64,000 bases of DNA from Flavobacterium sediminilitoris (GTDB lineage: Bacteria > Bacteroidota > Bacteroidia > Flavobacteriales > Flavobacteriaceae): the NCBI RefSeq assembly GCF_023008245.1, contig NZ_CP090145.1:310001-374000 (forward strand). Direction: 5' to 3'. Under the pieces are notes generated by a model. The model searched no databases, was not told the DNA's origin, and saw only the letters and a list, made by a program, of their open reading frames with translations. This document shows positions 43,155 to 53,518 of this stretch, piece by piece; within the stretch, counting starts at the first letter, position 1, and each line of letters starts with the position of its first letter. A program made the translations under genes and the position numbers.

Positions 43155-44858
43155 ATGAAAATTAAGAAAATTATGACAATGAAAGCTTTATTGATATTAT
43201 CAATAGCTATAGGTTTTACCAGTTGTAGCAAAAGTTCTGGGACTAAAGGTGGTTCTAGAGCAACTGGATGGAAAATCAATGACAAGAATGGTGGATTTCA
43301 ACACAATTCTAAATTCTCAAAACAAGAAACTCCTCCAGGAATGGTTCCTGTAGAAGGAGGAACTTTTACAATGGGAAAAGTACAGGATGATGTAATGCAT
43401 GATTGGAACAATGCTCCTAGTCAACAGCATGTGCAATCATTTTTCATGGATGAAACCGAAGTGACTAATTTAATGTACACAGAATATTTATTCTGGTTAA
43501 AAACGGTTTTCCCTCCAACAGAAGAAAATTACAAGAATATATACACAGGTGCAATTCCTGATACATTAGTATGGAGAAATCGTTTAGGTTATAACGAAAC
43601 CATGACTAATAACTACTTAAGACACCCTGCTTATTCAGAATACCCAGTAGTAGGTGTTAATTGGATACAAGCTGTAGAGTTTAGTAAGTGGAGAACAGAC
43701 CGCGTTAATGAAAATATCTTAGAAAAAAATGGATATTTGAAAAAAGACGCAAAAATCAAATTAGGTACAGATGTAACTGCTGAGTCTTCATTCAACACTG
43801 AAACATATCTTGCTGCACCAAGACAAACTTTTGGTGGAAACGAAGACATTGTTTACAAAAGAGAAATGAATGGTGGTAAAAAAGAAGTAGCTGACACAGC
43901 TAAAAATGTATATGCTCAAAGAAATTCTGGCTTAATATTACCTGAATACAGACTTCCAACAGAAGCTGAATGGGAATATGCAGCAATCGCACTAGTAGGA
44001 AGTAGAGAATTCAACATATACAAAGGACAAAAGAAATATCCTTGGAGTGGGCAATATACTCGTTCAGGAAAAAGACAATTTAGAGGTGATCAATTAGCAA
44101 ACTTTAAGCAAGGAAAAGGAGACTACGGAGGAATTGCTGGATGGAGTGATGATGGTGCTGATATTACTAATAAAGTAAAAAGTTACCCGCCAAATGATTT
44201 TGGTTTATATGACATGGCTGGAAACGTAGCAGAATGGGTTGCTGATGTTTACAGACCAATGGTAGACGATGAAGCAAATGACTTCAACTACTATAGAGGA
44301 AATGTTTATATGAAAAACAAAATTGGTGAAGATGGATCTACAGAAATCGTAACTGCTGATAATATTACCTATGACACTTTAAGTAATGGTAGAATTATGG
44401 CTAGAAATTTACCAGGACAACTTGCACAAGTTCCTGTAGATGATAACGAAACATATTTAAGACAAAACTTCTCTACTTCTGATAATAGAAATTATAGAGA
44501 TGGTGATAAACCTTCAACTCGTTATTTCAACTTTAACACTTCTGATGAAGAAGAAGGAGAGAAAAAAGACGATAAAACAAGAATGTATGAATCACCAAAG
44601 CATTCAATATCTGTTGATAGCGCTGGTCAAATTATCAAAAAATATGACAAGTCTGACAAAAGAACAACATTAGTAAATGACGATGTAAGAGTTTACAAAG
44701 GTGGTTCTTGGAGAGATAGAGCATATTGGTTAGACCCAGCTTCAAGAAGATATTTCCCTCAAGATATGGCTACTGATTATATTGGATTTAGAAATGCAAT
44801 GTCAAAAGTAGGTCCTAAGTCAAATAAAAAGACTCCTAGAGGTAATCCTAAATTCTAA
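43155..44858 (+). CDS. gldJ: Gliding motility lipoprotein GldJ
   Basis: 567 residues. The lipobox is IGFTSCSKSS (Cys about residue 24). The body is an FGE/sulfatase-modifying-like domain: GMVPVEGGTFTMGKVQ, FFMDETEVTN, YRLPTEAEWEYAA, DMAGNVAEWVADV and GGSWRDRAYW. GldJ is an outer-membrane lipoprotein required for gliding and stability of GldK, and is related by fold to formylglycine-generating enzyme although not shown to act as one. Its neighbours porU and porV are in the same functional system. Confidence 0.96.
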   Translation: MKIKKIMTMKALLILSIAIGFTSCSKSSGTKGGSRATGWKINDKNGGFQHNSKFSKQETPPGMVPVEGGTFTMGKVQDDVMHDWNNAPSQQHVQSFFMDETEVTNLMYTEYLFWLKTVFPPTEENYKNIYTGAIPDTLVWRNRLGYNETMTNNYLRHPAYSEYPVVGVNWIQAVEFSKWRTDRVNENILEKNGYLKKDAKIKLGTDVTAESSFNTETYLAAPRQTFGGNEDIVYKREMNGGKKEVADTAKNVYAQRNSGLILPEYRLPTEAEWEYAAIALVGSREFNIYKGQKKYPWSGQYTRSGKRQFRGDQLANFKQGKGDYGGIAGWSDDGADITNKVKSYPPNDFGLYDMAGNVAEWVADVYRPMVDDEANDFNYYRGNVYMKNKIGEDGSTEIVTADNITYDTLSNGRIMARNLPGQLAQVPVDDNETYLRQNFSTSDNRNYRDGDKPSTRYFNFNTSDEEEGEKKDDKTRMYESPKHSISVDSAGQIIKKYDKSDKRTTLVNDDVRVYKGGSWRDRAYWLDPASRRYFPQDMATDYIGFRNAMSKVGPKSNKKTPRGNPKF

Positions 44859-44880
44859 AAAAATATTTATTTTTTATAAA

Positions 44881-44909
44881 AAAGCCCTTTTTAAGAAAAG
44901 GGCTTTTTT
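44881..44909 (+). terminator. Rho-independent terminator after gldJ
   Basis: AAAGCCCTTTT / AAAAGGGCTTT stem with a T-run; lies just before murF, which therefore needs its own promoter or read-through. Confidence 0.95.
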
Positions 44910-44923
44910 ATTATCTTCGCTAT

Positions 44924-46201
44924 ATGAATATTAAAGACATCTACTCTAAATTTCTTGATTGTAATTCTATTACAACTGATACAAGAAAAATTGAACAAGG
45001 AAACTTATTTTTTGCTCTAACGGGTGAAAAATTTAATGCAAATACTTTTGCTAAACAAGCATTAGAGAAAGGTGCAAAATATGTTATCATAGATGACAAA
45101 AACTACTTTATAGACAACAGAACAATCCTTGTCGATGACACTCTTAAAACACTACAAGAATTAGCTAATTACCATAGAAGACAATTAAAACTAAAAATTA
45201 TCTCCTTAACAGGAAGTAATGGAAAAACAACAACCAAAGAATTAATTCATGCTGTTTTATCCAAAAAATATCAAACCAAAGCAACTATTGGCAATCTTAA
45301 CAATCATATTGGAGTACCATTGACCTTATTGTCTTTTACTAAAGAAACAGAAGTAGGAATTGTAGAAATGGGTGCTAATCATCAAAAGGAAATTGAATTT
45401 TTATGTAATATCGCCGAACCTGATTTTGGATATATTACAAATTTTGGAAAAGCACATTTAGAAGGATTTGGTGGAATTGAAGGTGTCATAAAAGGAAAAA
45501 GCGAATTATATGATTATTTGTATGAAAATGAAAAAATAGCTTTCGTAAATCTTGATGACGAACTTCAATCTTCTAAAACAGAAAAAATTACTAGATATAC
45601 TTTTTCTCAAAACTATAATAGTGATATTAAAATAAAAAGCATTGAAGCTAATCCAATGGTAAATATTGAGTATGATTCTATTAATATACATTCAAATTTA
45701 ATAGGAATTTACAATGCTAACAACATCAATGCCGCTATAACAATTGGTAATTATTTTAGCATAGACAATTTACTGATAAAAGAAGCCATAGAGAGTTACA
45801 TTCCTACAAATAATCGATCACAATTAATCAAAAAAAATGATAACGAAATCATTTTAGATGCATATAATGCAAATCCAAGCAGCATGAGTGCTGCAATTAC
45901 AAATTTCTTACAATTAGACAAAGAAGATAAAATACTAATTCTAGGAGACATGTTTGAATTAGGAAATGAAAGTGAAAGTGAACATAAAAAAATCATAGAA
46001 TCTTTAATTGGAAAAGAATTAAAATGTTATTTCATAGGTAATGATTTCTATAAAAATAAAATTGGAGATAGTAATTTTGATTTTTTTGACAATTATGAAA
46101 ATTTCTCAAAGTCATTTGAGAGGACTCTATTTCAAAACCATTTAATACTTATAAAAGGATCGAGAGGAATGGCTTTAGAAAGAGTTTTAGAACTACTTTA
46201 A
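44924..46201 (+). CDS. murF: UDP-MurNAc-tripeptide:D-Ala-D-Ala ligase
   Basis: 425 residues. ATP loop ISLTGSNGKTTTKEL (about 93-107), EMGANHQKEIEFLCNIAEPDFG and the C-terminal LDAYNANPSSM and ILGDMFELG, all typical of MurF. It adds D-Ala-D-Ala to the peptidoglycan precursor in the cytoplasm. It begins 15 nt after the gldJ terminator. No other mur genes follow; the next gene is convergent. Confidence 0.95.
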   Translation: MNIKDIYSKFLDCNSITTDTRKIEQGNLFFALTGEKFNANTFAKQALEKGAKYVIIDDKNYFIDNRTILVDDTLKTLQELANYHRRQLKLKIISLTGSNGKTTTKELIHAVLSKKYQTKATIGNLNNHIGVPLTLLSFTKETEVGIVEMGANHQKEIEFLCNIAEPDFGYITNFGKAHLEGFGGIEGVIKGKSELYDYLYENEKIAFVNLDDELQSSKTEKITRYTFSQNYNSDIKIKSIEANPMVNIEYDSINIHSNLIGIYNANNINAAITIGNYFSIDNLLIKEAIESYIPTNNRSQLIKKNDNEIILDAYNANPSSMSAAITNFLQLDKEDKILILGDMFELGNESESEHKKIIESLIGKELKCYFIGNDFYKNKIGDSNFDFFDNYENFSKSFERTLFQNHLILIKGSRGMALERVLELL

Positions 46202-46211
46202 TTTTTATTGA

Positions 46212-46538
46212 CTAGTTTAAAGGTATTTTTATTAAAGCTTCAATATTCATTTTCAGATATTCAGAAGATTTCAAACCGCTTTCTTTAGAAAAAACATGTC
46301 CTTTTTTATAATAATGTACCATTGGTATTACATTAATATCATTATCCAAAAACAAATTGGAATCTCTTTCAATATCAATAGTGATAATTCTAATCATTTT
46401 AAATTCATCATGAATACTTTTTAATATTTTTTTCATTTTACGACAAGGACTACACCAATTTGCATAAAACAAAACAATTACTAATTCGTTATCTTTTAAA
46501 ATAGTAAACAAATCATTATCACTAGTAATTTCAATCAT
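46212..46538 (-). CDS. Thioredoxin-family protein
   Basis: 108 residues, one thioredoxin fold. Active site FYANWCSPCRKM (WCSPC rather than WCGPC) and the cis-Pro motif NDINVIPMVHYYKKG. No signal peptide, so cytoplasmic. The altered dipeptide between the Cys would shift its redox potential. It is convergent with murF and stands alone. Confidence 0.9.
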   Translation of the reverse strand: MIEITSDNDLFTILKDNELVIVLFYANWCSPCRKMKKILKSIHDEFKMIRIITIDIERDSNLFLDNDINVIPMVHYYKKGHVFSKESGLKSSEYLKMNIEALIKIPLN

Positions 46539-46649
46539 TATATCGTTTTTAAGTTACAAAGATTGATTTTATATTTAAATTTATAATATTCCTTTTTACA
46601 TAATTAATTGTCAATTTTTCATACAAAAGAAAAATATATCAATCCAAGT

Positions 46650-47987
46650 TTAAAACATTTTTACACTATTATTCTTAAAGATTTTAGGAAAACTCTCATA
46701 TATTAAAAAACTTATAACAAATAAATATTCTAAAAATATTAAAACATAGCTTTCCTTAAAAGGAGTTTGACTATAAGCAAAGTAACTCAAGATTACAAAA
46801 AATGCCCAAATTATTGGAAATCGAAATTTTGTAAAAATGCAAAGAAGCATTAGATTAATTAAATACCACGGATGAATTGTAGTTGATATAAAAAAATAAA
46901 AAGACAATGCAATTAAACTATTCGTCAACATTTCTTTAGCATCAATATTTTTTTTATACAATGAATAGAATAGAATAATCAAAATTGAAACTACAGGTGT
47001 GATTTTTCCAATAATTCCAATAGTGTTATATCCTTTAATATAAAAACCTATTTCCCTGAATAAATAATAAAAGCTTGCATTAAATTCAAAATTAACAAAC
47101 CACAATGCTATTGTTTCTGAATAATTTGCTATCAAATCTTTTGTTATAAAAGGTAAAAACAACAAAACATTTAATCCTATAATTATACTATAAAAAACTA
47201 TACTTTTTTTAAGTTTTAATTTCTGAAAAAAGAATGGAAGCAGTAATAATGGCAATAATTTAGTAGCAATGGACAAACCTATTAAAACAGCACTAATTAT
47301 CTCTCTTTCTAAAAAGAAAAAGTACAATCCCATAACAAAGAACAGCAACATCACTCCTTCAAAATGAAGGTTCCCTGTTAATTCAATTATAACTAATGGA
47401 TTTAGAAAATATAAAAAGATTCGCTTTGGATTTATTTTTAATATTCGCAATACTTTTTTGCCATAATAATAAATTCCAACATCACTTAATAAAACAATTA
47501 TCTTTAAGATAAATGCAGAAAAGAAGATAGACTTTGACGAAAGAATAGCGGCAATAACAAAAAGGATTTGATTTACAGGTGGATAATTTGAATAATGTTG
47601 AGCGCTTAAACTTCCCATTCCTTCAAACAATTCTTTTGATTGAGAAATAGCAACAGAATCTATAATATCTTGTGGTTTAAACGCATAAGGACTCATCTCT
47701 GACAAAATTAAGCGACCATCCCAAATGAATCGATAAAAATCTTGCGACCAAAAAGGCAAACAGAAAAGAAGTAAAAAACGGAATAATAACCCAAGCCTGA
47801 AAAGTATTTTATCATCATATTCCATTTTATACTTATATATATAATAAAAGCATAAAAATGTAATCGTATATAATGATGCTAAATAGATAAAATTTTCTCT
47901 TGGCACAAAATATCCTAACCCAATGTAAGCTAAAATAGACAGAATTATTAAAAATAGTTTCTTATATTTTGCGACTAAATTATCCAA
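46650..47987 (-). CDS. Polytopic GT-C-type glycosyltransferase
   Basis: 445 residues, about ten to eleven hydrophobic segments. A lumenal acidic loop FWSQDFYRFIWDGR (about 78-91), typical for GT-C (mannosyltransferase-like) enzymes using polyprenyl-phosphate sugar donors, lies after the first helices. It is separated by 2 nt from the GT2 gene upstream. With the next two genes it forms a three-enzyme glycosylation group; the DPM-like protein (49480) could supply the lipid-linked donor. Confidence 0.8.
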   Translation of the reverse strand: MDNLVAKYKKLFLIILSILAYIGLGYFVPRENFIYLASLYTITFLCFYYIYKYKMEYDDKILFRLGLLFRFLLLFCLPFWSQDFYRFIWDGRLILSEMSPYAFKPQDIIDSVAISQSKELFEGMGSLSAQHYSNYPPVNQILFVIAAILSSKSIFFSAFILKIIVLLSDVGIYYYGKKVLRILKINPKRIFLYFLNPLVIIELTGNLHFEGVMLLFFVMGLYFFFLEREIISAVLIGLSIATKLLPLLLLPFFFQKLKLKKSIVFYSIIIGLNVLLFLPFITKDLIANYSETIALWFVNFEFNASFYYLFREIGFYIKGYNTIGIIGKITPVVSILIILFYSLYKKNIDAKEMLTNSLIALSFYFFISTTIHPWYLINLMLLCIFTKFRFPIIWAFFVILSYFAYSQTPFKESYVLIFLEYLFVISFLIYESFPKIFKNNSVKMF

Positions 47988-47989
47988 TA

Positions 47990-49480
47990 CTATGCGGATT
48001 TGAATGATTTAATAAACACATAGCCATAACCTATTAATAACATTAAATGAAAAGGAAATAATCCAAAATCATCTAAGACAAAAGCACTGTACATTCCAAA
48101 TAAAAAATAGCACATTAACAGTCCTTCTACAATAGTGTTTTTAGAGATTGCTTTAGAAAGATAAACATTCTCTCTCCATTTGTCTTTTAGAGCTTCAATA
48201 TTAAATTTTGGTGTTCTAACAAACTCACTTTTTTTGCCAAATAATCCTTCTAAAACAGCTATTGAATTTTGAAAAGAAAATCCCATTGCAATAGAATAAA
48301 AAGTAAAAAACAATGAAACATATTTTAAAAAACTTTTTAAGCCACCACCACGTAAATTTTTAAATGTATACCAATAACAAATAAAAAAAAGGATTGATGT
48401 AATAACAAAAAATGCCATTATATTAAAAAAAACATTTAATTGAGGATAATGATTTTTTATAAACAAGGCTGGAACACTTAAAACAGACATTGTGAAAATA
48501 CACAAAAACATGGAGCTATTTAACAAATGTAATAATCCATGAAATTTTGTTTTTAATTTTATATTATGTGCTGCAATTACTTTTTGAGATATCTTTCGGA
48601 AATTTTCTGCTCCTCCTTTATTCCACCTAAACTGTTGCGAACGTGCAGCACTTAAAACGGCTGGTAATTCTGCTGGAGTTTCTATTTCTTCTAAATAAAC
48701 GAATTCCCATTTTTTTAATTGTGCCCTATAACTTAAATCTAAATCTTCTGTTAATGTATCGCTTTGCCAATTTCCAGCATCAATAATACAGGTTTTTCTC
48801 CAAGCACCTGCTGTTCCATTAAAATTGATAAAATGTTGTTTTGAATTACGTCCAACTTGTTCTAATGTAAAGTGAGCATCTAAAGCAAATGCTTGTATTT
48901 TTGTAAGGATTGAAAAGTCTCTGTTGATATGTCCCCAACGTGTTTGCACAACACCTACTTTTTCATTTTTAAAATATGGGATTGTTTTTAATAACCAGTC
49001 TTGTTTGGGTATAAAATCAGCATCAAATATTACGATGAATTCTCCTTTTGCTATTTTCAAGCCTTCTTTTAATGCTCCTGCTTTATATCCTACTCTATTT
49101 TGTCTTCTTATATGTTGAATGTTTAATCCTGTTTTCGCATAATCTTCAACAAACTTTTTAGTTTGAATAACTGAATCGTCTGTAGAATCGTCTAAAACTT
49201 GAATTTCTAATTTATTCTTTGGATAATCTAACAATGAAATACTTTTCAACAATCTTTCTACTACATATTTTTCATTAAAAATAGGTAATTGAATTGTCAC
49301 ATAAGGTATTTCAGATTCTTTAGTAAAATCAAATTTTTCTCTGCTTTCATTTATATTTTTCTTCTTGTTCTTCAGATAATTCAATAACAAATTAAACTGA
49401 GCCAAACTATAGAAAAAAATTAAGATAATGGAAAGACTATAAAAAAATAATGTGATGTAAGAAAGTATTAAATATGTCAT
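47990..49480 (-). CDS. Cellulose-synthase-like processive family 2 glycosyltransferase
   Basis: 496 residues. N-terminal membrane helix, then a GT-A domain with VLDDSTDDS, IFDADFIP (DxD), TEDLDLSYRAQ and QFRWNKGGAENF (the QxxRW motif of processive enzymes), then about four to five C-terminal helices. It polymerises or transfers a sugar across the inner membrane. It overlaps the next gene by 1 nt (49480). Confidence 0.9.
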   Translation of the reverse strand: MTYLILSYITLFFYSLSIILIFFYSLAQFNLLLNYLKNKKKNINESREKFDFTKESEIPYVTIQLPIFNEKYVVERLLKSISLLDYPKNKLEIQVLDDSTDDSVIQTKKFVEDYAKTGLNIQHIRRQNRVGYKAGALKEGLKIAKGEFIVIFDADFIPKQDWLLKTIPYFKNEKVGVVQTRWGHINRDFSILTKIQAFALDAHFTLEQVGRNSKQHFINFNGTAGAWRKTCIIDAGNWQSDTLTEDLDLSYRAQLKKWEFVYLEEIETPAELPAVLSAARSQQFRWNKGGAENFRKISQKVIAAHNIKLKTKFHGLLHLLNSSMFLCIFTMSVLSVPALFIKNHYPQLNVFFNIMAFFVITSILFFICYWYTFKNLRGGGLKSFLKYVSLFFTFYSIAMGFSFQNSIAVLEGLFGKKSEFVRTPKFNIEALKDKWRENVYLSKAISKNTIVEGLLMCYFLFGMYSAFVLDDFGLFPFHLMLLIGYGYVFIKSFKSA

Positions 49481-50172
49481 TACTTTTTAAAGGTATATTT
49501 TAGTATCCAACCTATTATTTTTACACCTGCCATTACTGTTCCTTTTACGGTTCCAGAAACTTTTGAAACCCCTATTCTGTTTTTATATCGAACGGGAATT
49601 TCCGTATAATTCAACTTTTGTTTCAATGCTTTTAATTGCATTTCAACTGTCCATCCATACGTTTTATCTTCCATTTGTAAAGCTACTAATTTTTCATATT
49701 TAATAGCCCTAAAAGGACCTAAATCTGAAAAATTAGCATTAAAAAAAAGTTTCATTAGAAATGTTGCTAACCAGTTTCCAAAAACCTGTTGCGGTGTCAT
49801 TGAGCCATTTTCTCTAAGTTTTTTAACCCTAGCTCCTATTACAAAGTCTATATTTTGATTTAAAATTGGATCAACAATTTTAATTAACTCTTCAGGATAA
49901 TCAGAATAATCACCATCCAAAAAAACAACAATATCTACATTGTCTTCTGAGTTTTTTATATATTCTAATCCTTTTAAACATGCATAACCATATCCTTTTC
50001 GAGACTCAAACAATACAGTTGCTCCTGCTTCTTTTGCTACTTTTGAAGTTTGGTCTGTAGAATTATTATCTACTACTATAACTTCTGTAACAATTTCAGG
50101 AATTTCTTTTATAACATTAATAATTGCCTTTTCTTCATTATAGGCAGGTATAATTACTTTAATATTTTTCAT
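49480..50172 (-). CDS. DPM1-like family 2 glycosyltransferase
   Basis: 230 residues. IIPAYNEEKAIINVI, VVDNNSTDQT, VFLDGDYSDYPE and ARVKKLRENGSMTPQQ are the pattern of polyprenyl-phosphate sugar synthases. A short hydrophobic C-terminus (MAGVKIIGWILKY) may touch the membrane. It overlaps the downstream GT2 gene by 1 nt and the MORN-like gene by 1 nt. Confidence 0.9.
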   Translation of the reverse strand: MKNIKVIIPAYNEEKAIINVIKEIPEIVTEVIVVDNNSTDQTSKVAKEAGATVLFESRKGYGYACLKGLEYIKNSEDNVDIVVFLDGDYSDYPEELIKIVDPILNQNIDFVIGARVKKLRENGSMTPQQVFGNWLATFLMKLFFNANFSDLGPFRAIKYEKLVALQMEDKTYGWTVEMQLKALKQKLNYTEIPVRYKNRIGVSKVSGTVKGTVMAGVKIIGWILKYTFKK

Positions 50173-50561
50173 TAAAAATTAGGGTTATCCCTTCTAAATT
50201 CGGCAATTGAATGCCATTCTTTAATTTTTTTCCCAACAGAATATTTTTCTGCTTTCACAACATCTCCATCTCTATATATTATTGAAAATCCATTTGGAAC
50301 ATTATTTTTATATTCTGTTTTCTTTAGTACTTCTCCATTTTTATCATAATAAATCCACCAATTCACTTTTTTATTATTTTCATAATGCCCTTCTTGTTTT
50401 GTATTCCCATTCTCATAATAATAAAACCAATACTTGCATTTTTTCCCATTATTCATCCATCCTTCTTCTTTCATTTTCCCATTAGAATAATAATTTTTCA
50501 CATAATGTTGTTCTGTGTTTAAAGCAAATAGTAAAGTTATAATTAAAATAAAGGTTTTCAT
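50172..50561 (-). CDS. Secreted MORN-repeat-like (YwqK-type) protein
   Basis: 129 residues, signal peptide (about 1-18) and four to five copies of the YYxNGxxKxEG unit (for example YYSNGKMKEEGWMNNG and YYENGNTKQEGHYENN), the toxin_YwqK/MORN variant repeat. Cell-surface or periplasmic. It lies at the head of the glycosyltransferase group and 2 nt after the polyferredoxin gene. Confidence 0.85.
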   Translation of the reverse strand: MKTFILIITLLFALNTEQHYVKNYYSNGKMKEEGWMNNGKKCKYWFYYYENGNTKQEGHYENNKKVNWWIYYDKNGEVLKKTEYKNNVPNGFSIIYRDGDVVKAEKYSVGKKIKEWHSIAEFRRDNPNF

Positions 50562-50563
50562 TA

Positions 50564-52165
50564 TTATTTAGTATTTAATAAATCTAATAGATTAACATCG
50601 TTACCTAATAAGATTTCGTTAGAATTAATTCTTCCTTTTTCGGAATCATTTTCTAGTTTTAATACTCCTCTTGGACAAACTGCGGAACAAACTCCACATC
50701 CTACACAAGAAGAGCGTACTATATTTTCACCTTTTTGAGCATACGATCTAACATCTATTCCCATTTCACAATATGTTGAACAATTTCCACAAGAAATACA
50801 TTGTCCTCCATTTGTTGTAATTCTAAATCGAGAAAATAATCGTTGTTGTAGTCCTAAAATTGCTGCCATTGGACAACCAAAGCGACACCATACTCTATTT
50901 CCTAATATTGGATAAAATCCAACACCTATTACACCACTAAAAGCTGAACCTATTGCAAAACCATACCACTCACGCAATTTATAACTATCTAAAAAGAATA
51001 TATTATGATTTCCTGAATAAAAATTCATTACTATTACTAATACCATAATGGCTAATAATGACCCTATTGTAAACTTTGCATCAGTATCTAAATCATTCTT
51101 TTTGAATTTGTATAACACAAAAGTGAAGACTCCTATAAAAGATACGATAAAGTAGATGAATTGGTTTTTAGAAATTAAATATTTTTCTGGATTATTATTT
51201 AAAAAAGTAAAAATAACAGCCACAGTCATTACAAAAGAAAATACCAAAATTAGATGAATTAGCCATCTTTCGAATTTCCATGCTGAGACTTTCTTACTTG
51301 ATAATTGACGAAATGAATCTCCAGCCGTTTCAGCTAATCCTCCACAACCACAAACCCATGAACAATACCATCTTTTACCATAGAAATATGTTAGTATAGG
51401 TGAAATAATAAAAATCAAGGCTAATCCTGATAATAACATGAACATTCCCAGATTGCCTCCTTGTAACATATTGTTCACATGCCATTCATCAAAAAAGTAA
51501 TAATTTAAAGGCCACATGTTTTTCAAATCTTTTGCATAATAAGCATCTGATGGATTCAGTTTTGCTAATATTTCTGGTAAAAGAAAAGCAAATCCTAATT
51601 GAAAAAATATTACAGAACCTGTTCTAAATAATTGATATTTATTATGCCTGTATTTATACATAAATTTAATTCCTAAACCTAGTATAGCAACGCAATACAA
51701 TGTTCCATAAACAAACCATTGACTTGCTACGTTTCCGTTTAAAAAGAGGCTTAGTGGATCAAAAAACGCAACAATCCCTGTATTTGATGCTCCATTTTGC
51801 CCTAATCCTAAATATTCTGGAAACCAATATAAAAAAACATAGAATGCGGTTAAAATAATTCCTATTAACCAAGCTACTGTTCCTCTAAAACTTAAACTAC
51901 TAAAAAACACTCCTGTATTACTTATTCCTTCAGGTCTATTAGCATATAAACCTTTTGCATATACAATGCATCCAACAGTAATACTTAGTAAAGAAAAAGT
52001 CAACCAAACTGAATTGTTTAAAGCTTCTATATTAAAAAAACTTAAAGCTAAAACTAGAAGTCCGGAGAAACCTAAAAACAATCCTATTTTTTGTAATCCA
52101 TTAATTGATGTACTTGTTGCTGTAATTGCTAGATTTTGGGTAGATTTTTCCATATTATTAGGCAT
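50564..52165 (-). CDS. Membrane polyferredoxin (NapH/NosR-like)
   Basis: 533 residues, with about ten hydrophobic segments and Cys clusters. WYCSWVCGCGG and CRFGCPMAA are the membrane-domain CxxxCP-type motifs, and the C-terminal part holds two 4Fe-4S sites, CISCGNCSTYCEMG and CVGCGVCSAVCPRG. It should carry electrons across or along the inner membrane. The start at 52165 overlaps the FAD gene by 8 nt; an ATG at 52153 is also possible. The FAD oxidoreductase is the likely electron donor. Confidence 0.88.
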   Translation of the reverse strand: MPNNMEKSTQNLAITATSTSINGLQKIGLFLGFSGLLVLALSFFNIEALNNSVWLTFSLLSITVGCIVYAKGLYANRPEGISNTGVFFSSLSFRGTVAWLIGIILTAFYVFLYWFPEYLGLGQNGASNTGIVAFFDPLSLFLNGNVASQWFVYGTLYCVAILGLGIKFMYKYRHNKYQLFRTGSVIFFQLGFAFLLPEILAKLNPSDAYYAKDLKNMWPLNYYFFDEWHVNNMLQGGNLGMFMLLSGLALIFIISPILTYFYGKRWYCSWVCGCGGLAETAGDSFRQLSSKKVSAWKFERWLIHLILVFSFVMTVAVIFTFLNNNPEKYLISKNQFIYFIVSFIGVFTFVLYKFKKNDLDTDAKFTIGSLLAIMVLVIVMNFYSGNHNIFFLDSYKLREWYGFAIGSAFSGVIGVGFYPILGNRVWCRFGCPMAAILGLQQRLFSRFRITTNGGQCISCGNCSTYCEMGIDVRSYAQKGENIVRSSCVGCGVCSAVCPRGVLKLENDSEKGRINSNEILLGNDVNLLDLLNTK

Positions 52166-53450
52166 TTATAGTTTGAAATTGGCGATTAAATTGTACAGCG
52201 ATTTCTTTTTCATATGTTGCAAAGAACTCAGGATCAAAATTAGCCTCCTTTAAACGATTTATTACAAACTCTACACTTTGCCTCTCTGTAAGAGCTTTAT
52301 CAAAAAATTCATGTCGCATTCTAATTCCGAATGTATTAATCCCTAGAAACTCATTTGTATCTTTATGATATGATATCCTTATTGCTTTCTTTTCTGAAGT
52401 ATGTTCCCAATAAAATTGTTTTTCATACTCTTTAGGCTTTGCCCAAACCCAACCATAAGTTTGATATTCAATATCAAAAAACTTTGCTGAATTAAACCAA
52501 TGTCCTGGATTATATTCTATTCTATTTCCTGTTAATGTTTGTGCTAATGCTTCTCCCATCATTCTTCCTGTATACCAAACTGCTTCAATATTTCTTCTAT
52601 TTCCAATTGGTTCATGCTGTTCTGCACAATCACCTATAGCATACACATCTGGGATATTTGTTTCTAAAAAGCGATTTACCAAAACACCTCTATTGGTTTT
52701 TATATCTGAATCTTTCAGGAAATCTATATTTGGCGATACTCCAACTGTTAAACCTACTATATTACAATCTATTACTTCTCCCGATTCTGTAACAACAGCT
52801 TTTGCTCTTCCATTTTCATCAGAAAGGATTTCTTTCAAATTGGTTTCCAGTCTTAAATCTACATGATGTTCTATAATATGCTTATTAATTAATTTAGCTT
52901 CTCCTTCTGGCAAAACTCCTCCCCAAAAATTAGTTTCTCTTACTAAAAAAGTTACAGGTATTTTTCTTGATATTAACATTTCAGCTAATTCAATTCCAAT
53001 TAATCCACCACCTACAATAACAGCATGATTTGCATTTTTCGAAAGTTGTTCTAATTGTTCTAAATCTTGTTTATGATATAATCCTAAAACACCTTCTAAG
53101 TCTTGACCTGGCCAGCCAAATTTATTTGATTTTGACCCTGTAGCAATTACTAACTTATCATACTTTAGTTGAGTATTATCACTTAAAACCAATGTTTTTT
53201 TAGTTGTAATTACTTTTTCAACCTTATTAAAAACAAGTTCAATTTTATTCTTTTTCCAAAAATGATTTTCATAGGGTTGTGTATGTTCAAACTTCATGTG
53301 TCCCATATATACATACATTAAAGCTGTCCTAGAAAAAAAATGCTCAGTTTCGGCAGATATGATTGTGATTTTTTTATCAGATTTTTTACGAATATGTCTT
53401 GCTAAAGTGACACCTGATATTCCGTTTCCTATTATAACTACATGTTCCAT
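52158..53450 (-). CDS. FAD-dependent NAD(P)H oxidoreductase
   Basis: 430 residues from MEHVVIIGNGISGVT; an in-frame start at 53471 was not used since it adds no conserved residues. GNGISGVTLARHIR is the FAD-binding motif, AVIVGGGLIGIELAEML the NAD(P)H-binding motif, and VYAIGDCAEQ the second FAD motif. It is a pyridine nucleotide-disulfide-type reductase without a redox-Cys pair. It overlaps the polyferredoxin gene by 8 nt, consistent with electron transfer to that protein. Confidence 0.9.
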   Translation of the reverse strand: MEHVVIIGNGISGVTLARHIRKKSDKKITIISAETEHFFSRTALMYVYMGHMKFEHTQPYENHFWKKNKIELVFNKVEKVITTKKTLVLSDNTQLKYDKLVIATGSKSNKFGWPGQDLEGVLGLYHKQDLEQLEQLSKNANHAVIVGGGLIGIELAEMLISRKIPVTFLVRETNFWGGVLPEGEAKLINKHIIEHHVDLRLETNLKEILSDENGRAKAVVTESGEVIDCNIVGLTVGVSPNIDFLKDSDIKTNRGVLVNRFLETNIPDVYAIGDCAEQHEPIGNRRNIEAVWYTGRMMGEALAQTLTGNRIEYNPGHWFNSAKFFDIEYQTYGWVWAKPKEYEKQFYWEHTSEKKAIRISYHKDTNEFLGINTFGIRMRHEFFDKALTERQSVEFVINRLKEANFDPEFFATYEKEIAVQFNRQFQTINA

Positions 53451-53518
53451 ATACAAGGTATTAAAATGCAAATTTATTAGTTGAAGATAAAAAAAATAGT
53501 TCGATTTCTAACAGTCTA

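Noticed and set aside
43155-44858. GldJ considered as the maturase for the sulfatase at 26840
   Set aside because: It has the FGE-like fold but is a surface lipoprotein, whereas the sulfatase lacks a signal peptide; GldJ acts in gliding and T9SS.
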